This document shows positions 36,540 to 44,870 of a stretch of DNA of 64,000 nt, in pieces (within the stretch, counting starts at the first letter, position 1; each line of letters starts with the position of its first letter). Under the pieces are notes generated by a model. It had not been told where the DNA came from, searched no databases, and worked only from the letters and a program-made list of their open reading frames with translations. The stretch lies in the NCBI GenBank assembly GCA_036563665.1, contig DATCLY010000023.1:1-64000 (forward strand), in the 5' to 3' direction. The stretch is from FEN-1219 sp036563665 (GTDB lineage Bacteria; Pseudomonadota; Gammaproteobacteria; Steroidobacterales; Rariloculaceae). The position numbers and the translations under genes are program-made.

Positions 36540-37220
36540 CTACCGGGACGTCGCGGTTCCTCGACGCTTCGTCTTCTTGCGCTTGCGCCTCACGATGTCG
36601 TCGTAGCCCGCCACGAGCCGGAACGCGCGCGCGAGCTGCTCCACGAAGCTCGACTGCCCCATGAAGATCGGGCCGGGCCGGTTGATGATCGTGTTGTTGA
36701 TGGTGCCGAGCGTGATCTGGATGGCGAACCGCACGTTCATCTGCTCCTCGTCCGTGAGCGGCCGGCCCGCCTCGCGGCTGATGCGCTGGATGAACGAGCT
36801 CGCGAGCTCGTGGCTGTGCTCGCGCAGCGGCTGCCAGAAGTCGGGATCGTGGATGCTGCGGATGAGCGCCGCCCGCCAGAAGCGGCGGCGCTTCCAGTAG
36901 TAGTTCACGATGTCCGCGATGATCTCGCGGATCCACACCTCTTCCGGCAGCGTCGCGAACAGCTTCTCGCGGCGGCGGGTGCGCTCCGCCATGTGATGGG
37001 CGATCAGCGCGTCGAAGAGCTCGTCCTTGCTCTTGAAGCGTGCGTAGAAGGCGCCCACGGAGTAGCCGGCGGCCTGCGAGAGCTCGGCCACGGTGATGGA
37101 GTCGAACTCACGGTCCGCGAGGAGCTTGAAAGCGGTGGAGATCAGCGCGTCGTAGGTCTTGCGACCGCGCTCCTGCTTGATTCTCTCCCTCGCGACCGTG
37201 GCCGCGCTCGCGTAGTCCAT
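36540..37220 (-). CDS. TetR/AcrR-family transcriptional regulator
   Basis: 226 aa from ATG 37220 (MDYASAATVARERIKQ). The helix-turn-helix is at about residues 22-68: TYDALISTAFKLLADREFDSITVAELSQAAGYSVGAFYARFKSKDELF, a very typical TetR N-terminus. The C-terminal domain (AFQ-type ligand region with WRAALIRSIHDPDFW) is family-specific and does not reveal the ligand; the tail is lysine/arginine-rich. It is divergent from the TonB receptor gene across 347 bp, so it most likely represses itself and the receptor-sulfatase operon until the transported compound binds. Confidence 0.92.
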   Translation of the reverse strand: MDYASAATVARERIKQERGRKTYDALISTAFKLLADREFDSITVAELSQAAGYSVGAFYARFKSKDELFDALIAHHMAERTRRREKLFATLPEEVWIREIIADIVNYYWKRRRFWRAALIRSIHDPDFWQPLREHSHELASSFIQRISREAGRPLTDEEQMNVRFAIQITLGTINNTIINRPGPIFMGQSSFVEQLARAFRLVAGYDDIVRRKRKKTKRRGTATSR

Positions 37221-37567
37221 CGGCGAAAAACCTCGTGTGCCCCCACTGCCGAGCGGCCCGTCGGCCGGAAGCGGCGCTTCCGGGGCCGAGGCGCCGCGGC
37301 GCACTCCTGCCGGTCGGTTGCAGCCGGAAGGAACCGAGCGATTGTATATCGAACGATGGATATCCGTGCGTTCCGCCTTCGCGCCGGGCGCCGCCCTCGA
37401 GCTTGCGTCCGTAATTGAGAATCCCTATTCTGTTATTTGCAACGACGCTCGCCGCCTCATCGCCAGCAAGCACGGGCCCCTGCGCCGGGCGCCCGGCCTG
37501 CCGTGGCGGAGAAGCGACGACCGGGGGAGAAACGACGATACCGATAACACTCGAAAGGGGGTTTGCC
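37221..37567. promoter_or_regulatory. divergent control region between tetR and the TonB receptor gene
   Basis: The sequence is clearly more AT-rich around 37340-37440 than its surroundings. Two candidates stand out. One is the partly repeated CGATTGTATATC / CGATGGATATC at 37339-37364, which could be an operator for the TetR protein. The other is the short inverted repeat AGAAT-CCCT-ATTCT at 37418-37431, next to TTGAGA, a possible -35 box of the receptor promoter. The ribosome binding site AAGGGGG before ATG 37568 is good. I see no gene in the region. Confidence 0.5.
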
Positions 37568-40500
37568 ATGAACCGCTGCACGCGGCCGTCGCACGCTTCG
37601 CGCGCGCCGGCGTTCAGGAAGGACCCGCTCGCGCACGCGATCGCCGCGTTGCTCTTCGCGGGATCGACGGCCGTCTTTGCGCAGGACCAGCCCGTCGAGC
37701 AAGTGCTCGTGACCGGCACGCGCATCCAGCAGAGCGGCATGCAGACGCCGGTCCCCGTCACGATGGTGGACGCCGCAACGCTCGAGTCGATGGCCCCCGG
37801 CACGCTCGTGGACGGCCTGAGCCACCTGCCGCAGTTCTTCGGCAACGAGACGCCGAACTCGAACGACAGCTGGTTCCTCCGGGGCGGCTACGGCAACCTG
37901 AACCTGCGCGGGCTCGGCATCAACCGCACGCTCACGCTGCTCGACGGCCGGCGCATGATCTCCTCCACGGCGTTCGGCGGCGTGGACATCAACGTCTTCC
38001 CGGAAGCGATGATCGAGCGCGTGGAGACCGTGACGGGCGGCGCGTCGGCGGCGTACGGAACCGACGCCGTCGCCGGCGTGGCCAACTTCATCCTCGACAC
38101 GGACTTCGAGGGCTTCGAGACGCACGTGCAGGGCGGCGCCACGTCGAGGGGCGACGCGAACAACTACGAGGTCTCGGTCTCGTTCGGCACCGACATCGGA
38201 GAGCGGGCGCATCTGCTCGTGTCGGGCGAGTTGTTCGACCAGGACGGCGTGCACGACTACTCCGGCCGCGACTGGTATCAGGGCTGGGGAACGATTCCGG
38301 GGCCGGGCGGCATGCTGCTCATCCGGCCGAACGTCGTGTCGCGCAATGCCACGTTCGACGGCCTCATCATCGCGCCGGGCACGTCGATCCACGGCCTCGC
38401 GTTCCGCCCGGACGGCTCGTACGCACCGTTCGAGTCGAGCGACCTCACGTCGGGTCACCCGCTCGGCGCGCCGCCTTCGCGCCAGTCGATCACCAACGGC
38501 GGCAGCGGCGACGACCTCGGCGCCGAGGTGGCGACGATCTGGCCGGAGGTGAAGCGCGACAATCTGTTCGTCTACTTCGACTACGACCTCTCCGACAACC
38601 TCACCGTCTACGGCCAGGTGATCCGCGGCTCGAACCGCACCGAACGCTTCAACGCGCCGCGCGGATCGCTCGCGGGAACGCCGACCGCCATCACCATCTT
38701 CCAGGACAACGCGTTCCTGCCGGAGGAGATCCGCCAAGCCATGATCGCGGAAGGCATCCCGTCGTTCACCTTCCGCCGCATGGGCAGCAAGGAGGACATC
38801 GGGGCCGACATTCGCCTCTGGGACGACAGCGACATGCTGTCCTTCACGGGCGGCTTCCGCTTCGACATCCAGGGCGGCGCCTTCGACGGCTGGACAGTGG
38901 ACGGCTATTACCAGCGCGGCGAGAACGACCGCAAGTGGTATCAGAAGGGCATGCGCGTCGATCGCATTCACGCGGCCGTGGACGCCGTGCGGGACGGCGA
39001 CGGCAACATCGTCTGCCGCACCACGCTCTTCTCCGACTACTTCGCCGGTTGCCGGCCGCTGAATCTCTTCGGCCGCGGCAACGCGTCGTCGGAGGCCATC
39101 GACTGGGTGGTGGGCAACGATCCCGGCGAGCTCATCACCACGCCGCTGTACTTCGCGGACAGCGGCTTCGAGCTCGGCATGACGGACTCGTACGTGGCCG
39201 GCGAAGCGAAGGTGAACATCACCGAGATGGACCAGCAGCTGCTGGAGGTGTCCGCGAACGGCCAGGTCGCGGAAGGCTGGGCGGGCCCGATCTCGCTCGC
39301 GCTCGGTGTCGCCTACCGCGAGGAGGAGATCCTGCAAATCGTGCGCGACTCGACCAACCGCTCGTCCGATCACACCAACGGCCATCCCGTGCTCTGCAAC
39401 ACGGACCCGCTCGCCATCGAGATCGGGCTTCGCGGCGTGAGCCAGCCTGACTGCCTGAACACGGTAGGCGTGCAGTATTCGAAGGTGTCGAACATCAAGG
39501 GCAAGAGCGACGTGACCGAGGCCTTCGCCGAGACGTTCATCCCGGTGGTGGCCGATCGGCCCGCCATGGAGCTCATGACGCTCGGCCTCGCCGCCCGCTG
39601 GGCGGACTACTCCGGCAGCGGCGACGTCTGGGCCTGGAAGGCGGGCGTGGACATGCAGATCGTCGAGCCGTTCCGCTTCCGCGCCACGAAGTCGCGCGAC
39701 GTGCGCGCCGCGAACCTGTCCGAGCGCTTCGACAAGACCGGCGGCATCGCCACCATCGTCGACCCGCGCTACGACGAGACTTACAACGTCACGCGGTTCT
39801 CGGGCGGCAACCCCGCCGTGCGGCCTGAAGAGGCGGACACGCTCACCGCGGGTTTCGTCTATCAGCCCACGCGCGTGGAAGGCCTGTCGCTCGCGCTCGA
39901 CTGGTATCAGGTGGAGATCGACGGCGCCATCGGCCAGCTCGGCACGCAGGCCGTGGTGGACCGCTGCGAGGAGGGCGCGCAGGACCTCTGCGCCCTGGTC
40001 ACGAGGAGCCCGGAGACCGACCGCCTGCTGCTCGTGGGCGACATCTTCATCAACATCGACCGCGCCAAGGTGGTGGGGCGCGACCTGGAGCTCGCGTATA
40101 CGCGCGACGTCTCCTGGTTCGGCGACGGGCCGCAGGCGCTCGGCGTGCGGTTGTTCGCGTCGTGGCTCGAGGAGAACTCGCAAACGCTCGCCGGCACCCG
40201 CACGATCGATCGCGCCGGCCAGACCGGCATCGAGCAGTCCACCGGCATCGCCTATCAGCTGCCGGACTTCAAGGCCACGGGCAGCCTCACGTACACGAAC
40301 GGTCCGTTCGCCGTGTTTCTCCAGGGGCGCTACATCGGCAGCGGCACCATGGAGAACGCGCTCGTGGAGGGCGTGAGCATCGAGAGCAACCGGGTGGAGT
40401 CGGCGTTCTATACCGACTTGCGGTTCAGCTACACTCGGGAGCTCAGCCGCGGCACAACGCTCGAGCTCTTCGCCAACGTGAACAACCTGAACGATCAGGA

Positions 40501-40615
40501 CCCGCCCATCACGCCCTACTACGACGCGTTCCTGAACTACGCCGTGCAGACCAATCCGGGCCTCTTCGACGTACTCGGCCGCAGCTGGGTGGCCGGCGTG
40601 CGGGTGAGCTTCTAG
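37568..40615 (+). CDS. TonB-dependent outer-membrane receptor
   Basis: 1015 aa. A signal peptide (AIAALLFAGSTAVFAQ) ends near residue 38. VEQVLVTGTRIQQSG is the start of the plug region, and the plug runs to about residue 175 with TLLDGRRMISS, VERVETVTGGASAAYGTDAVAGVANFIL. The rest is a 22-strand barrel ending in FDVLGRSWVAGVRVSF with the terminal phenylalanine. The plug motif GGASAAYGTDAVAGV is typical of large receptors in environmental Proteobacteria that import organic ligands. The sulfatase gene starts four bases after its stop, so the ligand may be a sulfate ester (glycan, steroid or alkyl sulfate). The longer frame from 37415 is rejected because AAGGGGG precedes 37568. Confidence 0.95.
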   Translation: MNRCTRPSHASRAPAFRKDPLAHAIAALLFAGSTAVFAQDQPVEQVLVTGTRIQQSGMQTPVPVTMVDAATLESMAPGTLVDGLSHLPQFFGNETPNSNDSWFLRGGYGNLNLRGLGINRTLTLLDGRRMISSTAFGGVDINVFPEAMIERVETVTGGASAAYGTDAVAGVANFILDTDFEGFETHVQGGATSRGDANNYEVSVSFGTDIGERAHLLVSGELFDQDGVHDYSGRDWYQGWGTIPGPGGMLLIRPNVVSRNATFDGLIIAPGTSIHGLAFRPDGSYAPFESSDLTSGHPLGAPPSRQSITNGGSGDDLGAEVATIWPEVKRDNLFVYFDYDLSDNLTVYGQVIRGSNRTERFNAPRGSLAGTPTAITIFQDNAFLPEEIRQAMIAEGIPSFTFRRMGSKEDIGADIRLWDDSDMLSFTGGFRFDIQGGAFDGWTVDGYYQRGENDRKWYQKGMRVDRIHAAVDAVRDGDGNIVCRTTLFSDYFAGCRPLNLFGRGNASSEAIDWVVGNDPGELITTPLYFADSGFELGMTDSYVAGEAKVNITEMDQQLLEVSANGQVAEGWAGPISLALGVAYREEEILQIVRDSTNRSSDHTNGHPVLCNTDPLAIEIGLRGVSQPDCLNTVGVQYSKVSNIKGKSDVTEAFAETFIPVVADRPAMELMTLGLAARWADYSGSGDVWAWKAGVDMQIVEPFRFRATKSRDVRAANLSERFDKTGGIATIVDPRYDETYNVTRFSGGNPAVRPEEADTLTAGFVYQPTRVEGLSLALDWYQVEIDGAIGQLGTQAVVDRCEEGAQDLCALVTRSPETDRLLLVGDIFINIDRAKVVGRDLELAYTRDVSWFGDGPQALGVRLFASWLEENSQTLAGTRTIDRAGQTGIEQSTGIAYQLPDFKATGSLTYTNGPFAVFLQGRYIGSGTMENALVEGVSIESNRVESAFYTDLRFSYTRELSRGTTLELFANVNNLNDQDPPITPYYDAFLNYAVQTNPGLFDVLGRSWVAGVRVSF

Positions 40616-40619
40616 GCGC

Positions 40620-42311
40620 GTGCGCGGCGCACGGACGGTCGGGATCGTCGGCGTCGTTTCGCGGCGGCTCGCCGCCGCGCTGCTCGTCTGCGCGGCGTCG
40701 GTGGCCGCCGTGACCTCCGCCGCCGCGCAGATCGACCGCGAGGCGCGCCGCGCCGGGGCGAGCGAGCGTCCGAACATCGTGCTGATCGTCGCCGACGATC
40801 TCGGCTACTCCGACATCGGCGCGTTCGGCGGCGAGATCCCCACGCCCAACATCGACGCGCTCGCGCGCGGCGGCATCATGCTCACGCAGTTCTACGCCAG
40901 CATGACGTGCTCGCCCACGCGCTCGATGCTCTTCTCGGGCACGGACAACCACGTCGCGGGCCTCGGCGTCATGGGCGTGCCCACGAATCCCGCGCAGCGC
41001 GGGCGGCTGGGCTACGAGGGTCGGCTGAACTTCCGCGTGGCGAGCCTCGCGCAGCTGCTGCGCGAGGCGGGCTATCGCACGTACATGACGGGCAAGTGGC
41101 ACCTGGGTTACGAGGTCGACACGGGGCCCGTGGCCCGCGGCTTCGACCGCGCGTTCGCTTCCCTCGACGGTGCCGCGCATCTGGGCGGGCTCTCCTGGAA
41201 CGGCCCCGGCCTCGCGCCGTACCGCGACGGCGACGACCTCGTCACCGTGGGCGAGGACTTCTACAGCACGCGCGTCTACACCGAGCGCATGATCGAGTAC
41301 CTCGAGGCGGATCGCGGCGATGACCGGCCGTTCTTCGCCTATCTCGCGTACACGGCGCCGCACTGGCCGCTGCAGGCGCCGCCGGAGTCGATCGCACGGT
41401 TCTCGGGCTGGTACGACGACGGCTGGGAGGCCCTCTACCGGCGGCGCCTCGAGCGCGCGAAGGCGCTCGGCCTCGCACCCGCGGATTTCTCGGGCACGCC
41501 GCCGGTCGAAGGGCAGCCGCGCTGGGAGGACCTGTCACCCGAGGAGCGACGCATCGAGGCGCGCAAGATGGAGATCTACGCCGCGATGGTCAGCGACCTC
41601 GATGCGTACATCGGCCGCTTCCTCGAGTACCTCGAATCGATCGGCGAGCGCGACAACACCTTCGTCTTCTTCATGTCGGACAACGGGCCCGAAGCGCTGC
41701 GCCGCGACCTCATGCCGCCGCTCAGCCGCTGGGTGGAGACCTGCTGCGACAACTCCTACGAGAACCTGGGTGCGGGTGACTCGTACGTCATGTACGGCCC
41801 GAACTGGGCGCGGGCCGGCACCGTGCCGTTCCGGGGGGCGAAGCAGACCGCGTTCGAGGGCGGCATCCGCGTGCCCGCCATCGCGCATTTTCCCGGCACG
41901 ATCCAGGAAGGCGTGCGCAGCGACGCGTTCGCCACGGTGATGGACGTGCTGCCCACGTTCCTCGCGCTCGCGGGCACCGAGCACCCGGGCGAGTCCTATC
42001 ACGGCCGTCCGGTGGCGCCCGTGCGCGGCCGGTCGCTCCTGCCGCTGCTCACGGGCGAGCGCCGCGCCGTGCACGACCAGCACGAATACGTGGGCTGGGA
42101 GCTCTTCGGCCACCGCGCGGTGCGCCGGGGCGATTGGAAGATCGTGTGGGATCCGCGGGAAGGCGAGGCGGCGCGGTGGCGGCTGTTCGACCTCGCGCGC
42201 GATCCCGGCGAGCAGCACGATCTCAGCGACGCGGAGCCGGAGCGCTTCCGCGCGATGCTCGAGCTCTGGGACCGCTACGTCGAGGAGAGCGGCGTCATCC
42301 TCGTCGACTAG
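40620..42311 (+). CDS. exported sulfatase (arylsulfatase family)
   Basis: 563 aa from GTG 40620. A signal peptide covers about residues 15-36 (LAAALLVCAASVAAVTSAAA). The alkaline-phosphatase fold starts with RPNIVLIVADDLGYSDIGAFG, giving the metal aspartates. The formylglycine site is Cys97 in MTCSPTRSML, the canonical C-x-P-x-R. TGKWHLGYE supplies catalytic lysine and histidine, and VFFMSDNGPEA the second metal site. It therefore needs a formylglycine-generating enzyme, which is not in the window. It is coupled to the TonB receptor upstream and overlaps the convergent SMUG1-like gene by 17 bp at their stops. Confidence 0.95.
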   Translation: MRGARTVGIVGVVSRRLAAALLVCAASVAAVTSAAAQIDREARRAGASERPNIVLIVADDLGYSDIGAFGGEIPTPNIDALARGGIMLTQFYASMTCSPTRSMLFSGTDNHVAGLGVMGVPTNPAQRGRLGYEGRLNFRVASLAQLLREAGYRTYMTGKWHLGYEVDTGPVARGFDRAFASLDGAAHLGGLSWNGPGLAPYRDGDDLVTVGEDFYSTRVYTERMIEYLEADRGDDRPFFAYLAYTAPHWPLQAPPESIARFSGWYDDGWEALYRRRLERAKALGLAPADFSGTPPVEGQPRWEDLSPEERRIEARKMEIYAAMVSDLDAYIGRFLEYLESIGERDNTFVFFMSDNGPEALRRDLMPPLSRWVETCCDNSYENLGAGDSYVMYGPNWARAGTVPFRGAKQTAFEGGIRVPAIAHFPGTIQEGVRSDAFATVMDVLPTFLALAGTEHPGESYHGRPVAPVRGRSLLPLLTGERRAVHDQHEYVGWELFGHRAVRRGDWKIVWDPREGEAARWRLFDLARDPGEQHDLSDAEPERFRAMLELWDRYVEESGVILVD

Positions 42312-43092
42312 CGCGGCCCGACGTCCGCCGGGCGGTCACGTCCACGCCGAGCGCGGCGAGCTGCCGCTCCACCGTTTCGGCCCAGCCGCGGTTCGCGAGC
42401 GGGCTCGCGGGGCTCGGATGCAGGATCGTGCCGATGGTGATCCCCGAGCCCGCGAGCGCCGTCCGCGCCCGCCGCTCGGCGAAGCCGCCGACGCCCACGA
42501 CGATGCGCGGCTCGAGCACGCGGACGATGCGGCGCAGCGCTTCGTCGCAGGCCGCGAACAGCACCTGCTGCTCGGCGGCCGGCAGCTTGTCCGGCGTGCG
42601 GTTGCGCCCGCTCTCCTCGACGAACGCGAGCGGGCAATAGTTCGCCACGAAGAAGCGGCTGAAGAAACGCTCCGGCGTGCCGAACCGGTCGCGGGCCCAG
42701 CCCCAGAGCCGCGCGCCGCTCACTTCCGCCCGGCGGCACTCGAACCCCAGCACCGGGCGCTTCGGGTGCTCGTGGCGCGGCTTCCTCACGGGCGCCACGA
42801 TGCCGAGCCAGTCCCGCACCATCGTCACGTCGCCGAACGGCACGCCGGTCTGCACCATGCCGAAGGGGCCCGGATTCATGCCGAGCAGCAGCACCTCTTT
42901 AGGCCCGTCGCCGTAGCGGCGGAGATACTGCTCGTGCGGCTCGCGGGCGTAGTCGAGGGGGTTGTAGACGCAGCAGACGGGGGCCGCGAAGCGCAGGTCG
43001 GCCACGCGCCGCGCGAGCGCCCGGCTGATCTCTGCGAGCGTCATGGCCGTGCGGCCCGGTTGCGTCCGGCGGGCGGGAGCGTCCGCGGCCAT
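42295..43092 (-). CDS. SMUG1-type uracil-DNA glycosylase
   Basis: 265 aa (249 if ATG 43044 is used). It removes uracil and related bases from DNA. The segment GMNPGPFGMVQTGVPFGDVT (Asn73 corresponds to the water-positioning Asn of SMUG1) is nearly identical to vertebrate SMUG1. EHPKRPVLGFECRRAEVSGARLWGW, SGRNRTPDKLPAAE and ILHPSPASPLANRGW with His225 also follow the SMUG1 order. This separates it from Ung, Mug and UdgA families. The preceding small membrane-protein gene ends 6 bp upstream, so the two may be co-transcribed. Confidence 0.93.
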   Translation of the reverse strand: MAADAPARRTQPGRTAMTLAEISRALARRVADLRFAAPVCCVYNPLDYAREPHEQYLRRYGDGPKEVLLLGMNPGPFGMVQTGVPFGDVTMVRDWLGIVAPVRKPRHEHPKRPVLGFECRRAEVSGARLWGWARDRFGTPERFFSRFFVANYCPLAFVEESGRNRTPDKLPAAEQQVLFAACDEALRRIVRVLEPRIVVGVGGFAERRARTALAGSGITIGTILHPSPASPLANRGWAETVERQLAALGVDVTARRTSGRASRRG

Positions 43093-43098
43093 GCGGCG

Positions 43099-43473
43099 TC
43101 AGGGACGGCGGCCGGCGCGTGGCACGTCCGGCGGCCGGCGCGGCGGCTCGACGATGGGGGGCAAGTCCGAGATCGTGGGCTCGCGGCGCACGCGGCCCGG
43201 CGCGGGCGCGGGACGGTCGATGCGCTCGATGCGCTCGTCGATCGGGTCGGCGGGGCGCGAGGCGGCGGCGCCCGCGCCGCGCTCGCCGAGCACCGCGTTC
43301 AGGCGATCGAGCTTGCGGTTCATCTCCTCGAGCTCGGCGTGCACCTTGCGCGTCCAGCCGCGAATGCTCTCGACCATGAACGGCAAGAGGAAGAGCAGCA
43401 CGAGCCACACGAGCGCGAACAGCGACAGGATCAGAGCGACCGCCGGCGGCAGGGATTGCAGCGTTTCGATCAT
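43099..43473 (-). CDS. small single-helix membrane protein, unrecognised
   Basis: 124 aa. One strong membrane helix (ALILSLFALVWLVLLFLLPFM, about residues 12-33) is followed by a short coiled-coil-like segment (VHAELEEMNRKLDRLNAVLGERG) and a 60-residue proline/arginine-rich tail. The layout resembles small proteins in which a helix anchors a coiled coil, but no family can be named. The ATG at 43473 follows GAGAACGGA. It lies between the PQQ-type dehydrogenase and SMUG1 genes on the same strand. Confidence 0.7.
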   Translation of the reverse strand: MIETLQSLPPAVALILSLFALVWLVLLFLLPFMVESIRGWTRKVHAELEEMNRKLDRLNAVLGERGAGAAASRPADPIDERIERIDRPAPAPGRVRREPTISDLPPIVEPPRRPPDVPRAGRRP

Positions 43474-43540
43474 TCCGTTCTCCTCGTGCGGCGCGGCGAC
43501 GTCGTCGCCGCATGCCCGGCCCGCTCCGGTCTGGCCGCCC

Positions 43541-44863
43541 TCACGTTCCGCGGTAGGTGATCTTCCAGACGCGGCCGCCCGTGTCGTCGCTCACGTACAG
43601 CGAGCCGTCGGGGCCTTGCGCGAGCCCCGAGGGGCGATGCGCCGCGTCCGCCGGGCTCGTGATCGGCACGGGGCCCTCGAAATCGTCGGCGAAGATCTCC
43701 CAGTCGCCGGACGGCCGGCCGTCGCGCATCGGCACGAACACCACGTTGTAGCCGCCCTGCTCGGCGGGTGCCCGATTCCAGGAGCCGTGGAAGGCGATGA
43801 AAGCGCCGCCGCGATAGCGCTCGGGGAACTGCGTGCCCGTGTAGAACAGCAAATCGTTCGGCGCCCAATGCCCGGGGAAGCCGATCAGCGGGTCCTTGTA
43901 CTTGCCGGGCTCGGCCGGCGTCTCGCCGTCGCCGCCGTACTCGGGCGCCAGCATGCGCTGGCCCTTCAGATGATCGTAATAGGTGTACGGCCAGCCGAGG
44001 TCGTCGCCTTGCGCCACGACGTGGAACTCCTCGGCCGGCAGCTCCACGCGCTCCTCCTGCGTGAAGTGCTGCGGCCACAGCGTGTCGAGCTGGTCGCGGC
44101 CGTGCATGACGAGGAAGAGCTCGTTCGACAACGGATTCCACTCGAGCGCGACCACGTTGCGATGGCCCGTGGAGTAGCGGATGCCGTCCTCGGCATGGTT
44201 CTGGTTGCGCGCATTGGCGCTGTAGCGGAACACGCCGCCGTACGTCTCGAGCAGCGGGCAGGGGTCGAGGCCGGGTGAGAGCGGCTGTCGCGCCTGTTCC
44301 TCGCAGGCGTTGGACGGCGCGCCCACCTGGCTGTAGAGGTGACCCGCGCCGTCCAGGGTGATGGGCTTCGATGCATGGCCGCCGCCCGACGCGGGCAGCC
44401 CGGCCACGACCACCTCGGGCTCCGCGGCCGGCACGAGCGCGTCGCCCGCGAGCGGCACGGCGTAGATGGCCGTGGTGGAAGAGAAATAGAGCGTGTCGCC
44501 GCTGATCGCGAGGCCCGTGTCGGCGTCCGCACGCCCGAAGCGCTGCACCACGTCGGCCCGGCCGTCGCCGTCGGTGTCGCGCAGCGCGGCGATGCCGCCG
44601 GGGCTGTCGTCCGGGGAGAGCTGCGCCTGACCCGTGCGCAGCGTGACGTAGACGTCGCCGTTGTCGCGCACCGCGATGTGGCGGGGGCGGTCCAGACCGT
44701 CCGCGAACACGGTGGCCGTGAAGCCGGGCGGCAGCTCGATCCCGGTGTCCGCAGGCGCCGAGCCCCGGCCGGCGTCGCCCGGCGACGCGTTCTCCGCCGC
44801 GCCGCCGCCGCAGCCGGCGAGGGTGACCAGGGAGAAGGCGAGCAGCGGCGTGGCGGCCTTCAT
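43541..44863 (-). CDS. PQQ-type sugar (sorbosone/glucose) dehydrogenase-like lipoprotein
   Basis: 440 aa. The signal ends in the lipobox LAGC with Cys18. The mature chain is a six-bladed propeller of the GDH/sorbosone dehydrogenase family: LPPGFTATVFADGLDRPRHIAVRDNGDVYVTLR, a calcium-like DTDGDGRAD loop, STGHRNVVALEWNP, FHVVAQGDDLGWPYTYYD and GPDGSLYVSDDTGGRVWKITYRG. These are typical of the soluble-type pyrroloquinoline quinone enzymes. Whether it still binds PQQ cannot be judged from sequence, and no pqq genes are in the window. Confidence 0.88.
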   Translation of the reverse strand: MKAATPLLAFSLVTLAGCGGGAAENASPGDAGRGSAPADTGIELPPGFTATVFADGLDRPRHIAVRDNGDVYVTLRTGQAQLSPDDSPGGIAALRDTDGDGRADVVQRFGRADADTGLAISGDTLYFSSTTAIYAVPLAGDALVPAAEPEVVVAGLPASGGGHASKPITLDGAGHLYSQVGAPSNACEEQARQPLSPGLDPCPLLETYGGVFRYSANARNQNHAEDGIRYSTGHRNVVALEWNPLSNELFLVMHGRDQLDTLWPQHFTQEERVELPAEEFHVVAQGDDLGWPYTYYDHLKGQRMLAPEYGGDGETPAEPGKYKDPLIGFPGHWAPNDLLFYTGTQFPERYRGGAFIAFHGSWNRAPAEQGGYNVVFVPMRDGRPSGDWEIFADDFEGPVPITSPADAAHRPSGLAQGPDGSLYVSDDTGGRVWKITYRGT

Positions 44864-44870
44864 GCGAACC

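Noticed and set aside
40620..42311. Alkaline phosphatase or phosphonate hydrolase instead of sulfatase
   Set aside because: The metal site fold is shared, but CSPTR in the formylglycine position and the order of the other motifs point to a sulfatase.
42295..43092. Mug or family 4 UDG assignment
   Set aside because: The GMNPGPFGMVQTGVPFG segment and the EHPKRPVLG stretch are specific to SMUG1.
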